56,339 bases of DNA from Myxococcales bacterium. GTDB lineage: Bacteria; Myxococcota; Bradymonadia; UBA7976; UBA1532. Below the pieces are notes generated by a model, which saw nothing but the letters and a program-made list of their open reading frames with translations, did no database searches and was not told where the DNA came from. The stretch spans positions 1-56,339 of the forward strand of contig JACKDM010000031.1 of the NCBI GenBank assembly GCA_020633515.1. Reading direction: 5' to 3'. The position numbers were made by a program, and so were the translations under genes. This document shows positions 1 to 8,309 of this stretch, in pieces (the stretch's first letter is position 1; each line of letters opens with the position of its first letter).

Positions 1-185
1 AGCGGGGCGGCGTCGAGGGCGCGGTGGCAGGCGCGGGCGGCGTCGTGGGTGGCGTCTTCGGCGGCGCGGTGGGCGGTGAGCGCGGCGTCGAGGGCGGCGG
101 CGGCGGCGCGGTCGAGCTCGATGTCTTCGAAGGGCATGCCGCTGGTGCGGAGGAAGAAGCGGGGGGAGATGTGCCAGCGGGTCAT
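1..185 (-). CDS. Possible lantibiotic dehydratase-like protein, N-terminus only
   Basis: Minus-strand frame opening with ATG at 183-185 and running off the left edge; about 61 codons are visible. It starts MTRWHISPRFFLRTSGMPFE, followed by an Ala/His/Asp-rich helix. The pattern SPRFFLRTSGMPFE resembles the opening of LanB-type (lantibiotic dehydratase N-terminal) proteins, which begin with a short strand and an R-[ST]-x-x-x-P-F/L turn and use glutamyl-tRNA to dehydrate Ser/Thr in peptides. The match rests on about 20 residues, so the family is tentative. No strong ribosome binding site is visible. It lies 73 bases downstream of the amidohydrolase on the same strand and may be cotranscribed with it. 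Confidence 0.45.
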   Translation of the reverse strand, partial: MTRWHISPRFFLRTSGMPFEDIELDRAAAAALDAALTAHRAAEDATHDAARACHRALDAAP

Positions 186-258
186 CGGGGGACTGTAGCA
201 GCGGGATGGCCGGGTGTCGCCCGCGATGGCAGGAAGGAGGGTTCGGGTGGCGCGCGGT

Positions 259-2028
259 TCAGCCGCGGGGCTGGCCGAGGCGGACGAGGCGGCCGGGGCG
301 GGCGCCGGTGAGGTGGCCGTCGGCGGCGATGGTCTCGCCGGCGACGAGGGTGGCGAGGTAGCCGCGGGCGCCTTGCACGAAGCGGCGGCTGCCGGCGGGC
401 AGGTCGGCGACGAGGCGGGGGGCTTCGAGGGCGAGGCGGGCGGGGTCGATGACGTTGAGGTCGGCGCGTTTGCCGGGCTCGAGGGTGCCGCGGTCGGCGA
501 GGAGGCCGATGTAGCGGGCGGTGTCGTGGGTCTGCATCTGCACGAGGCGCTCGAGGGGGATGCGGCCGTCTTTGCGGTCGCGGCCCCAGTAGGCGAGGAG
601 GAAGGTGGGGAAGCTCGCGTCGCAGATGGTGCCGACGTGGGCGCCGCCGTCGCTGAGGCCGGGGAGCGCGAGCGGGTGGGTGAGCATGGTGCGGACGTTG
701 TCGAGGCTGAAGTCGGTGTAGTTGTAGATGGGGAAGTAGAGCAGGCGCTCGCCGTCGGCTTCGAGGAGCGCGTCGTAGAGGGTGGCGAGGGCGCTGCGGC
801 CGGTGCGCTTCGCTTCGCTGTAGAGGCTGTCTTCGACCTTGGGCTCGTAGTCGGGGGTCTCGCCGAGGCGGAAGAACTTGATGGAGGCGAACTCGATGAC
901 TTGCAGGAGCAGGTCGGCGAGGGGTGGGATGGCGCTGCCGTCGCCGGCGACCTTGTCGGTCTTCTCGGCGAGGATGCGGGCGCGGAAGCCGGGGTCTCGC
1001 ATGTGGGCGACGCGCTCGGCGAGGGGCAGGTGGCTGATGGCCTTGTAGCTCGGGAATCCCATGAAGGGGTGGAAGGTGGCTTGCAGGCCGAGGATGACAC
1101 CGATGCCACGGGGGGCGACCTGCATGTAGATGGGGAGGCCGCGGGCGTGGGCGGCCTCGGCGCGCTCGATGATGCGGCGCCACTGGTCGCGGGCCTGGTC
1201 GCGCTGCATGGTGGAGATGGAGAGCGGGTGGCCGTCGGCGGCGGCGACCATGGCTTCGAGGAGGTCGAACTCGGGGTCGAAGCGGGCGGGGCTCTGCATC
1301 ATGTCGAAGTCGCTGACCGCTTGCAGGACGCCGTGGCCGAGGCCCTTGAAGGCGGCGGCGATGCCGACGAGCTCGCGCTCGCTGGCTTCGGAGGCCGGCG
1401 TGGGGCGGCCGTCGGCGTCGCGGTGGTTGTCGGTGCGGCCGGTGCTGAAGCCGGCGGCGCCGGCGCGCAGGGCTTCGCGGACGAGGCGGCGCATGGTGTC
1501 GATGTCTTCGGGGGTGGCGGCTTCGTCGGCGAGGGCGCGCGCGCCCATGACGTACATGCGGAGCGCGTCGTGGGGGACCATGCAGCCGAAGTCGATGGCG
1601 TGGGGGAAGTCGTCGATGGCTGCCATGTATTCGGGGAATGACTCCCAGCGCCAGCGGATGCCTTCGGAGAGGGCGCTGCCGGGGATGTCTTCGACGCCTT
1701 GCATGAGCTCGATGAGCGCGGCGTGGGCGTCGGGGCGGACGGGGGCGAAGCCGACGCCGCAGGATCCCATGATGGCGGTGGTGACGCCGTGGTGGGAGGA
1801 GGGGGCGAGGTCGGGGTCCCAGGAGACCTGGCCGTCGTAGTGGGTGTGGATGTCGACGAAGCCGGGGGTGATGAGCGCGCCGTCGGCGGCGAGGGTGCGG
1901 CGGGCGGGGCCGAGGTCGTGGCCGATGGCGGCGATGCGGCCGGCGGTGATGGCGACGTCGGCGGTGCGGCGGGGAGCGCCGGTGCCGTCGATGAGGGTGC
2001 CGCCGGTGATCTTGAGGTCGTAGGGCAT
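259..2028 (-). CDS. N-acyl-D-amino-acid deacylase-type amidohydrolase
   Basis: 589-residue metal-dependent amidohydrolase. It has the N-terminal composite beta-sandwich ([16 protein letters not shown]), then the first metal-binding motif [12 protein letters not shown] near residue 65, typical of D-aminoacylase/dihydroorotase-like enzymes. A late [10 protein letters not shown] carries the catalytic Asp, and the C-terminus returns to the sandwich ([15 protein letters not shown]). The family hydrolyses N-acyl-D-amino acids or related amides in the cytoplasm; the real substrate cannot be read from sequence. Start chosen at the ATG 10 nt after AGGAG; the longer open frame upstream has non-coding composition. 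A TACCAT hexamer at 2063-2068 (minus) could be its -10 element. Confidence 0.9.
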   Translation of the reverse strand: MPYDLKITGGTLIDGTGAPRRTADVAITAGRIAAIGHDLGPARRTLAADGALITPGFVDIHTHYDGQVSWDPDLAPSSHHGVTTAIMGSCGVGFAPVRPDAHAALIELMQGVEDIPGSALSEGIRWRWESFPEYMAAIDDFPHAIDFGCMVPHDALRMYVMGARALADEAATPEDIDTMRRLVREALRAGAAGFSTGRTDNHRDADGRPTPASEASERELVGIAAAFKGLGHGVLQAVSDFDMMQSPARFDPEFDLLEAMVAAADGHPLSISTMQRDQARDQWRRIIERAEAAHARGLPIYMQVAPRGIGVILGLQATFHPFMGFPSYKAISHLPLAERVAHMRDPGFRARILAEKTDKVAGDGSAIPPLADLLLQVIEFASIKFFRLGETPDYEPKVEDSLYSEAKRTGRSALATLYDALLEADGERLLYFPIYNYTDFSLDNVRTMLTHPLALPGLSDGGAHVGTICDASFPTFLLAYWGRDRKDGRIPLERLVQMQTHDTARYIGLLADRGTLEPGKRADLNVIDPARLALEAPRLVADLPAGSRRFVQGARGYLATLVAGETIAADGHLTGARPGRLVRLGQPRG

Positions 2029-2154
2029 CGGGCGCGCGCTCCTGCGGGTTCGGTTGGGGCGCATGGTAACCGATGTCGGTGGTCGGGTCTCGGGTCTTGC
2101 CGGCGCGGGCGGGCGGTGCGATGGTCGCGGCGCGACGTATGTGGAGGTGACGTG

Positions 2155-2913
2155 ATGGCTTCGGCGGCGGGACGGTTCGTGCGGTGGGATCTGATGGCGG
2201 GCGACGGGGAGGCGGCGGAGGCGTTCTATTCGGCGCTGTTCGGGTGGTCGATCGAGGAGCAGGCGATGGGTGGCTTCACGATGCGGACGATCCGGTGCGC
2301 GGGCGAGACGCTCGGTGCCATCGTGCCGCTCGACGCGGCGGTGATGCCTTCGCATTGGATGACCTACGTGGCGGTGGATGACATCGAGGCGGCGGGGGAG
2401 CGGGCGGTGGCGGCGGGGGGCGCGGTGTGCGTGCCGCCGACGATGATCCCGGGGCTCGGGCGGTTCGGGGTGTTCGAGGATCCGTGCGGGGGGTACTTCT
2501 CGCCGGTTGAGCTGCTGGAGGCGCCGGCGCTGCACGCGCGGCCGGCGGCGGGGCGGTTCTGCTGGAGCCAGTTGCTGTGCAGCGATGTGGCGAAGGTGGC
2601 GCCGTTCTATCGGGCGGTGTTCGGGTGGGAGATGGCGCCGATGCCGGGGCAGGCGGCGCCGACGTGGGTGGTGTCGCTCGATGGGGCGCCGGTGGCGTCG
2701 GTGATGCAGAAGCCGCCGGTGGTGGAGGCGCGGGATGCGTGGCTGCCGTACGTGGCGGTGGCCGACTGCGGGGCGAGCGAGGCGCAGGCGCGGGCGCTGG
2801 GGGCGAAGGTGTGGGTGGCGTCGACGAAGCTGCCGGGCATGGGGGTGTTCGCGGTGCTGGCCGATCCGGTGGGGGCGCAGGTGGCGCTGTGGGAGGACGC
2901 GGGCGAGGGGTGA
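2155..2913 (+). CDS. VOC (glyoxalase/bleomycin-resistance fold) protein, two domains
   Basis: 252 residues forming two tandem vicinal-oxygen-chelate modules. Each starts with a bulk-entry strand ([26 protein letters not shown] near residue 5 and [26 protein letters not shown] near 128, both shown here as spaced motifs F-x-x-x-x-L...FY...FGW) and ends with DPxGxxFxLWE-like strands. Two-domain proteins of this layout resemble the mycobacterial Cfp30B family and have few assigned activities. ATG follows GGAGGTG by 4 nt. It is divergent from the amidohydrolase with 126 bases between starts. Function beyond the fold is unknown. Confidence 0.85.
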   Translation: MASAAGRFVRWDLMAGDGEAAEAFYSALFGWSIEEQAMGGFTMRTIRCAGETLGAIVPLDAAVMPSHWMTYVAVDDIEAAGERAVAAGGAVCVPPTMIPGLGRFGVFEDPCGGYFSPVELLEAPALHARPAAGRFCWSQLLCSDVAKVAPFYRAVFGWEMAPMPGQAAPTWVVSLDGAPVASVMQKPPVVEARDAWLPYVAVADCGASEAQARALGAKVWVASTKLPGMGVFAVLADPVGAQVALWEDAGEG

Positions 2914-3056
2914 AGGTGGGGGGTGATCGGGCAGCCAGCGAGATGGCGTCGAAGCGGTCGAAGCGCTCATCGACGGTGGCAGGAACGGACGGTTCGGGCC
3001 GGTCGAGACCTATTCTCCGCCGCGACAGGTGAAACGAACGCGCAGGAGGCGGTATC

Positions 3057-3659
3057 ATGCCCGGCATGAGCCAAGCAGTCCGATCCAGCTACGATGGCCT
3101 CTACCAGCAGCTCGTCGAGCTGCCCGAGAACATGGTCGGGCAGATCATCGACGGCGAGCTGGTCGCGCTGCCCCGACCGGCGGTGGCGCACTCTCGGCTG
3201 GCGACGCGCCTCGCGGCGACGCTCAGCCTGCCCTTCGACATGGGTGTCCGCGGTCCCGGCGGGTGGCACCTTCTCTTCGAGCCCGAGCTGCACCTCGACC
3301 ATGACGTGCTCGTGCCCGACCTCGCCGGCTGGCGGATCGACGAGGCGCCCGAGGGTCTGATGAAGGCGACGGCGGTCTCGGCGGCGCCGCAGTGGGTGTG
3401 TGAGGTGCTGTCGCCGTCGACGGCGCGGCTCGATCGCACCCGCAAGATGCGGATCTATGCGCGCGAGGGCGTGCGGCATGTCTGGCTCGCCGATCCCATC
3501 GAGGGCACTCTCGAGGTGTTTACGCGCGAGAACGAGGGCTGGCATGTGCACCTGATCGACGCCGATGAGATGGATGTCTCCGAGATCCGCCTCGCGCCGT
3601 TCGACGCCGTGCCGCTCGATCTGCGCCCGCTGTGGGATCGCCCGCCCCGCGAGAACTGA
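3057..3659 (+). CDS. Uma2 family (DUF820) restriction-like nuclease
   Basis: 200 residues. Contains the PD-(D/E)xK-like core of Uma2/DUF820 proteins: an acidic residue in VPDLAGWR near 87-94, then WVCEVLSPSTARLDRTRKMRIYA, where the Glu of CEVLSPST and the downstream Lys supply the active-site signature, and the strand VRHVWLADP. Uma2 proteins are abundant in cyanobacteria and Myxococcota, often in many copies, and their targets are mostly unknown. ATG at 3057 is chosen because AGGAGG lies 7 nt upstream; a second in-frame ATG at 3066 is possible. Single-gene unit, convergent with the protease gene. Confidence 0.88.
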   Translation: MPGMSQAVRSSYDGLYQQLVELPENMVGQIIDGELVALPRPAVAHSRLATRLAATLSLPFDMGVRGPGGWHLLFEPELHLDHDVLVPDLAGWRIDEAPEGLMKATAVSAAPQWVCEVLSPSTARLDRTRKMRIYAREGVRHVWLADPIEGTLEVFTRENEGWHVHLIDADEMDVSEIRLAPFDAVPLDLRPLWDRPPREN

Positions 3660-3664
3660 CCCGC

Positions 3665-3679
3665 CGGCAGCGCGGCTGC
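3665..3679. terminator. Hairpin between convergent genes
   Basis: Perfect 6-bp inverted repeat GGCAGC-GCG-GCTGCC placed 5 bases after the Uma2 stop and 19 bases before the protease stop. There is no T-tract on either side, so it is at best a bidirectional hairpin terminator or an mRNA 3'-end stabiliser. Confidence 0.4.
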
Positions 3680-3698
3680 CCCGCCGCCGCTGACTCCC

Positions 3699-4799
3699 CT
3701 ACCCCAGCTTCACCCCCGGCGCGCGCTGCGCCAGATCGGCGAGGATCGCGGCGATCGGGGTGCCGACGTTTTCGAACTGCACCCGCTTGCCGCCATAGAC
3801 CGCCGCGGTGCCGCGGGTGGCGCGGTGCACGGCGCGCACGCGCCAGGTGTCGTCGCAGACCGGGGCGCCCGAGGCGCCGGGGAGGGTGTCGGTGTAGTAG
3901 CGCACGCCGGTGTCATCGGCGCCGGCGACGACGTTGTTGCGCAGGGCGACGCGGAGCGGGGCGCCTTCGGGGTGCTGGAGGATGTTGACCGCGATGTATT
4001 GCCGGGCGTCGATGGGGGTGGGGTCGAGCGCGAGCGGGGGGCGGTCGCCGGTGTCGAGGGCGAGGAGCGCGTAGTCGAGCGGGGGCGGGGCGCAGGCGAT
4101 GAGGCGGGCGCCGGTGCGTTCGTCGCCGGCGGCGGTGGCGTCGAAGAGGTCGAAGTGGGCGCGCAGGGTCTCGACCTGCCGGGTGAGATCGGGCTCGGCG
4201 GCGGGGGGTTCGTCGGGGCGGCGGGCGTTGATGACATGGTGGCAGGTCAAGAGCAGGCCGGGGGCGATGAGCCATCCGGTGCCGCGGTGGGTCATGGCAT
4301 TGCCGCCGGCGTGGGTGCGGGCGATGCCATCTTCGTGGGCGGTGACGACGAGGCGGGCGACGGAGCGGCCGGCGGCGGCGCCGCGGAGGAGGAAGGCGAA
4401 GTCGACCATGTCGTTGCGGTTGACGACGGCCTCGGGGATCTCGGCGGGCGGGGGCACGGCGACGTCGGCGAGGGGCTGGCCTTCGAGGCGGGCTTCGACG
4501 CGGGCGCGGAGGCGGCGGATGGTGGCCTGCGCGGCGGGGTCGAGCGCGGCTTCGGCCTCGGCGCGGCGGAGCACGCGGCGGAGGGGGACGCTGTCGTCGG
4601 TGAGGCGCTCGACGCGGTTGATCTCGGCGATGTCGCTCTGGAGCTGCGCGAGGTCGTCGGGCATGTTGCGGAGCTGGAGCCGGAAGCGCGGGTCGAGGTC
4701 GGCGAGCAGCACCCGGCGGCGCTCGCCGGTGAGCCCGAGCGCGATCAGGGCGTCGACGAGCGCCTGGCGGTCGTCGTGGTCGAGCCACTCGAAGGCCAT
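3699..4799 (-). CDS. Trypsin-like serine protease with N-terminal effector-associated-like domain
   Basis: 366 residues in two parts. Residues 1-90 form a charged helical domain (QALVDALIALGL near 12, RNMPDDLAQLQSDIAEINR near 44, ERLTDDSVPLRRVLRRAE near 64) that resembles the small effector-associated/death-like adaptor domains described in bacterial conflict systems. Residues 130-360 are a chymotrypsin-fold protease: GTGWLIAPG then TCHHV (His188), LDYALL (Asp242), and GASGAP (Ser310). All three catalytic residues are present and there is no signal peptide, so it should act in the cytosol. It follows the membrane protein gene by 17 bases and is probably cotranscribed. The family reading of the N-terminal domain is from memory of its pattern. 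Confidence 0.82.
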   Translation of the reverse strand: MAFEWLDHDDRQALVDALIALGLTGERRRVLLADLDPRFRLQLRNMPDDLAQLQSDIAEINRVERLTDDSVPLRRVLRRAEAEAALDPAAQATIRRLRARVEARLEGQPLADVAVPPPAEIPEAVVNRNDMVDFAFLLRGAAAGRSVARLVVTAHEDGIARTHAGGNAMTHRGTGWLIAPGLLLTCHHVINARRPDEPPAAEPDLTRQVETLRAHFDLFDATAAGDERTGARLIACAPPPLDYALLALDTGDRPPLALDPTPIDARQYIAVNILQHPEGAPLRVALRNNVVAGADDTGVRYYTDTLPGASGAPVCDDTWRVRAVHRATRGTAAVYGGKRVQFENVGTPIAAILADLAQRAPGVKLG

Positions 4800-4816
4800 C
4801 GCGGGGGGTCCCTTCT

Positions 4817-6946
4817 TCAGCGGGTGACGGTGGGGTTGACCTGCTTGAGCTGCGCCTTGACCGCCTCGGCGCCGAGGTCGAGGCCGTAGGCCCAAAGCAG
4901 CGTCGAGACGAGCTGGCGGCCGTCGCCGACGAAGTCTTCGGCGTAGAGCACGTAGGCGACGAGCGCGATGACGACGGCGTTGACGAGGCTGCCGAGGAGC
5001 TGGGGGAGCCAGGGGTCGGGCGGGTCGATGGCGGGCGCGGGCGGGGGCGCGTCGAAGGCGAGGCGGGCGACGGCGACGTCGCGGCGCCAGACGGCGGGGC
5101 CGGGCGGGGGCGCGGCGGGGGCGCGGGCGCGGCCGGGGGCGAAGTCGGCGCCGTCGTAGTCGGACTCGGGGATCTCGCCGCCGCGGTCGAAGGTGAAGTT
5201 GGGCATGCGGCGGGTCGGGGCGGCGCCGATGGCGGCGGCTTCGCGGTACTTGTGGCCGGCGGCGAGGGTGCGGGCGGCGTCGCCGGGGCGGGCGGCGGCG
5301 ATGGCGGTGGCGACGGCGGTGGCGAGCTCGCCGGCGAGGAGGCCGAGGGCTTCGATCGGCTGGCCGTGGGTGAGCGCCTGGCGGGCGCGTTGGTGGACCT
5401 CGCGGATCGCGGCGGCGAGCGCGGGGTCGACGCTCGGGCCGAGCTGGGCGAGGATCTCTTCGATGGCGCCGTCGATGGTCATCCAGACGTCACCGGCGAA
5501 GCGGTGCACGGCGGCGTAGGCGGCGGCGCCTTGCTGGAAGAGCGGCGCGAAGTCGGCGACGGTGCTGATCCCTTGCACGGCGGCGACGACGGGGGCGGGG
5601 TCGAACTGCGCGAGGTCGCCGATCGCGGCGAGGTTGCGGAGGCGGCGCTGGGCGTCGAGCTGCCAGTCGGTCCAGGCGTTGCGGAGCGCGTCGAGGTCGC
5701 GGCCGGTGCCGAGCTCGTCGATGAGGCCCTCGGCGCGGTCGGTCTCGCGGGCGACGAGCGCGGCGCGGATGGCGTCGAGGCGGGCGTCGACGCGCTGCTC
5801 GATCGCGCCGGGGAGCGGGCGGCCGGCGAGCGCGGCGACGATCTCGTCGAGGCGGGCGGCGAGCGCTTCGTGGCGGGCCTTGAGCGCGTCGCGGGCTTCG
5901 AGGCGGGCGACGCGGGCGGCGGCGGCGGCGTCGGCGATGGCCTGCGCGTCGGTGCCGCGGATCTTGTCGTCGAGCTCGCCGCGGATCTGTTCGATGGCGG
6001 CGCGGTGCTCGCGGTCGGCGGCGAGCTCGAGGGCGGCGGCGAGGGCGCGGCGCTCGGCGGCGGCGACGACGAGGGCTTCGGTGCGGGCGCGCCAGCGGCC
6101 GAGGAGGCCGCGGGAGAGGTAGCCGAGGAGCACGCCGAGGAAGACGAGCGCGACGATCCAGATCGGGTCGACGCGGGTGGTGATGGTGAGCGGGATGTCG
6201 ATGGGGGCGGCGAGCTCGCGGGCGGTGAGCTGGAGCAGGCCGCGGACCTCGCCGGCGGGGAGCTGGGCGGGCTCGACGCGGTAGTCGAGGGTGGCGATGC
6301 CGCCGGGCGAGATGATGGGGGCGGCGGCGACCTCGACGCGGCCGACGGTGCCGCGGCCTTCGTGGGTGAGGGGGCCGATCTGGGTGAGGCGGATGCCGCT
6401 GAGGCCGGCGAGGCGGCCGACCTCGCGGATGACGAGGGGCTCGGCGGAGGTCTCGCCGGGGCCGAAGAGGTCGCTGAGGAGCGGGCGGATCCGCTGGACG
6501 GAGAGCGCGGCGGGGAGGCGGAGCTCGGGGGCGGGCACGGCGATCTGGATGGTGGGCTCGTAGGCGAGCGCGCCGGGCGCGGTGAGGCGGAGGCGGAGGG
6601 TGTAGTTGCCGGTGCGGAGCGCGTCGGGGTCGGCTTCGGCGCGGAGGCGGACGCCGTCGGGGCGCTCGGTGAGGGTGAGCGTGAAGACGCCGTCGGCGGC
6701 GGCGGGCGGGTTGCCGTGGCTGGCTTCGAGCACGGCGACGGCGAGGCCGGGCACGGGGCGGGTGAGGTCGAGCGGGAACTCGACGGCGGGGCGCTCGGCG
6801 CCGAGGCGGATCTGGCGGTGGGCGGCGCCTTGCAGCGCGAGGTGGACGGGGTCGCCGAGGTTGGCGGGGTCCTGGGCGCGGGCCGCCGGGGAGAGGGCGA
6901 GGAGCGCGAGGGCGAGGCGCGCGAGGGCGCAGAGGAGGCTTCGCAT
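4817..6946 (-). CDS. Membrane protein: exported beta-rich domain, TM helix, long coiled coil, second TM
   Basis: 709 residues, not recognised as a named family. Signal peptide 1-24 (cleavage near AARAQD), then a beta-rich exported region to about 255 with two or three sandwich-like repeats (GNYTLRLRLTAPG, IATLDYRVEPAQLPAGEV). TM helix at about 262-280 (IWIVALVFLGVLLGYLSRG), an Ala/Arg/Glu coiled coil 285-430, a helical region to about 590, a Pro-rich linker, and a second TM near 650-672. The topology suits a receptor linking a periplasmic sensor to a cytoplasmic signalling part. Neighbour of the protease (17-bp gap) and possibly its trigger or anchor; that is inference. Confidence 0.72.
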   Translation of the reverse strand: MRSLLCALARLALALLALSPAARAQDPANLGDPVHLALQGAAHRQIRLGAERPAVEFPLDLTRPVPGLAVAVLEASHGNPPAAADGVFTLTLTERPDGVRLRAEADPDALRTGNYTLRLRLTAPGALAYEPTIQIAVPAPELRLPAALSVQRIRPLLSDLFGPGETSAEPLVIREVGRLAGLSGIRLTQIGPLTHEGRGTVGRVEVAAAPIISPGGIATLDYRVEPAQLPAGEVRGLLQLTARELAAPIDIPLTITTRVDPIWIVALVFLGVLLGYLSRGLLGRWRARTEALVVAAAERRALAAALELAADREHRAAIEQIRGELDDKIRGTDAQAIADAAAAARVARLEARDALKARHEALAARLDEIVAALAGRPLPGAIEQRVDARLDAIRAALVARETDRAEGLIDELGTGRDLDALRNAWTDWQLDAQRRLRNLAAIGDLAQFDPAPVVAAVQGISTVADFAPLFQQGAAAYAAVHRFAGDVWMTIDGAIEEILAQLGPSVDPALAAAIREVHQRARQALTHGQPIEALGLLAGELATAVATAIAAARPGDAARTLAAGHKYREAAAIGAAPTRRMPNFTFDRGGEIPESDYDGADFAPGRARAPAAPPPGPAVWRRDVAVARLAFDAPPPAPAIDPPDPWLPQLLGSLVNAVVIALVAYVLYAEDFVGDGRQLVSTLLWAYGLDLGAEAVKAQLKQVNPTVTR

Positions 6947-6966
6947 GGGGGCTACTGTAGCCCCAT
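6945..6966 (-). promoter_or_regulatory. Hairpin overlapping the start of the membrane-protein gene
   Basis: Inverted repeat GGGGCTA (6948-6954) / TAGCCCC (6958-6964) with a 3-base loop; the repeat can be extended by AT/AT at both ends with one bulged base, which takes in the start codon at 6944-6946. No Shine-Dalgarno sequence is visible. It could mask initiation or end transcription from the glycosyltransferase gene. Confidence 0.35.
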
Positions 6967-6990
6967 TTCGGGGCGGGCGGCACCCTCGCG

Positions 6991-8304
6991 TCAGCGGGTG
7001 ATCTCGTCGTAGATCGCGGCGATGCGGGCGGCCTGGGTGCGCGCGGAGAAGGGCTCGAGCTCGTGGGCGCCGGGGCGCATGGGGTTGCCGGCGGCGTGGG
7101 CGCGGTAGAGGCGGGCGATGGCCTGCGCGACGGCGGCGGGGTCGTCGGGCGCGGGGGTGTAGCCGGCGCCGGCCTCTTCGACGATGCGGTTGGCCTCGGG
7201 GTTGGCCGAGATGGCGAGGATGGGGCGGCCGGCGCAGAGGTAGTCGTAGAGCTTGCCGGGGATCTGGAGCACGCAGTCGGGCTCGATGACGAGCGCGAGC
7301 ACGTCGGCGCCTTGCAGGACGGGCAGGCTCGCGCGGAAGGGCACGGCGGGCACGATCTCGATGAAGGGGTCGAGGCCGAAGTCGGTGGCGCGGGCGGCGT
7401 GCTCGGCGTCGAGGCCGCCGACGAAGGTGAGGCGGGCGTCGGCGGGCGAGAGGCGCTCGGTGCGCACGAAGCGGGCGAAGCCGTCGAGGAGCGCGTCGGG
7501 CTCGACGAAGCGGCGGAAGCGGCCGAAGTAGAGCACGGTGAAGGCGCCGCGCTCGATGGGGGCGCCGGGCTCGAAGAGGCCCTCGTCGAAGGCGTTGCGC
7601 ACGGCGACGAAGCGGTCGGGCGGGAGGCGGCCGGTGTAGGCGTCGATGTAGGCGTCGCGGCAGAGCTCGGTGTTGAGCACGACCTTGGCGGCGGCTTGGA
7701 AGAGCTCGTGTTCGAAGGCGCGCAGGGCCTTCTGCGAGAGCTCGGGGCGCAGCGCCATCTTGGCGTCGTGCTGCGACCAGGGGTCGCGGAAGTCGACGAC
7801 GAGCGGGAGCCCGGTCTCGCGGGTGAGGATGAGCGCGGCGATGAGCGGTGACCAGGGATCGGCGCTGATGTGGATGAGCTCGGGGCGGTGCTCGCGGATG
7901 AGGCGGCGCGCGGTGCGCAGGCCGGCGGGGAGGTCGACGAGGTAGCGGTCGAAGGGGGTGAGGAACGAGAGGTCGCGGTCGCCGAGGCCGGCGAGGGCGA
8001 CGAGCTTGTCGGTGAGGCCCTTCCAGCGCGAGGGCGCGGCCTTCTTGCCGGCGGGCGCGGGGCGGCCGTCACGGCGCTGCTTGAGCCAGGGGCGCAGCAG
8101 ACCGGAGAAGCCGTAGCTGACCTCGATGTCGGGTGGGATGCACTCGGCGAGCTCGGGGTCGGGGCGCTCGTCGATCGGGGGGCCGGCGAGCACGACCGGC
8201 TGCCAGCCGTGCGCGGGCAGGTTGCGGGCGAGGTGCAGCGCGCGCTTGGCGCCGCTGACGCCCATCGGGGGGAAGTAGGGCGAGATGAGGAGCGCGCGGC
8301 GCAT
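6991..8304 (-). CDS. Glycosyltransferase, GT4-like (GT-B fold)
   Basis: 437 residues. N-terminus MRRALLISPYFPPMGVSGAK is the typical nucleotide-binding opening of GT4-like enzymes; PLVVDFRDPWSQ near 165 matches the FRDPW motif of this subgroup; the C-terminal donor half has VLYFGRFRRFVEPDALL, FVGGL and IPGKLYDYLCAGRPILAIS, with the Glu/Gly-rich sugar-nucleotide loop. It should move a sugar from a nucleotide donor to a cell-surface glycan or lipid. It starts 5 bases after the stop of the wecB-like gene, so the two are cotranscribed and probably act in one surface-polysaccharide pathway; an N-acetylmannosamine-type donor is plausible but unproven. Confidence 0.88.
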   Translation of the reverse strand: MRRALLISPYFPPMGVSGAKRALHLARNLPAHGWQPVVLAGPPIDERPDPELAECIPPDIEVSYGFSGLLRPWLKQRRDGRPAPAGKKAAPSRWKGLTDKLVALAGLGDRDLSFLTPFDRYLVDLPAGLRTARRLIREHRPELIHISADPWSPLIAALILTRETGLPLVVDFRDPWSQHDAKMALRPELSQKALRAFEHELFQAAAKVVLNTELCRDAYIDAYTGRLPPDRFVAVRNAFDEGLFEPGAPIERGAFTVLYFGRFRRFVEPDALLDGFARFVRTERLSPADARLTFVGGLDAEHAARATDFGLDPFIEIVPAVPFRASLPVLQGADVLALVIEPDCVLQIPGKLYDYLCAGRPILAISANPEANRIVEEAGAGYTPAPDDPAAVAQAIARLYRAHAAGNPMRPGAHELEPFSARTQAARIAAIYDEITR

Positions 8305-8309
8305 CGGGG

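Noticed and set aside
214..1641. Long plus-strand open frame of 475 codons opposite the amidohydrolase
   Set aside because: Gly/Ala/Val-rich antisense shadow; the minus frame has full family motifs.
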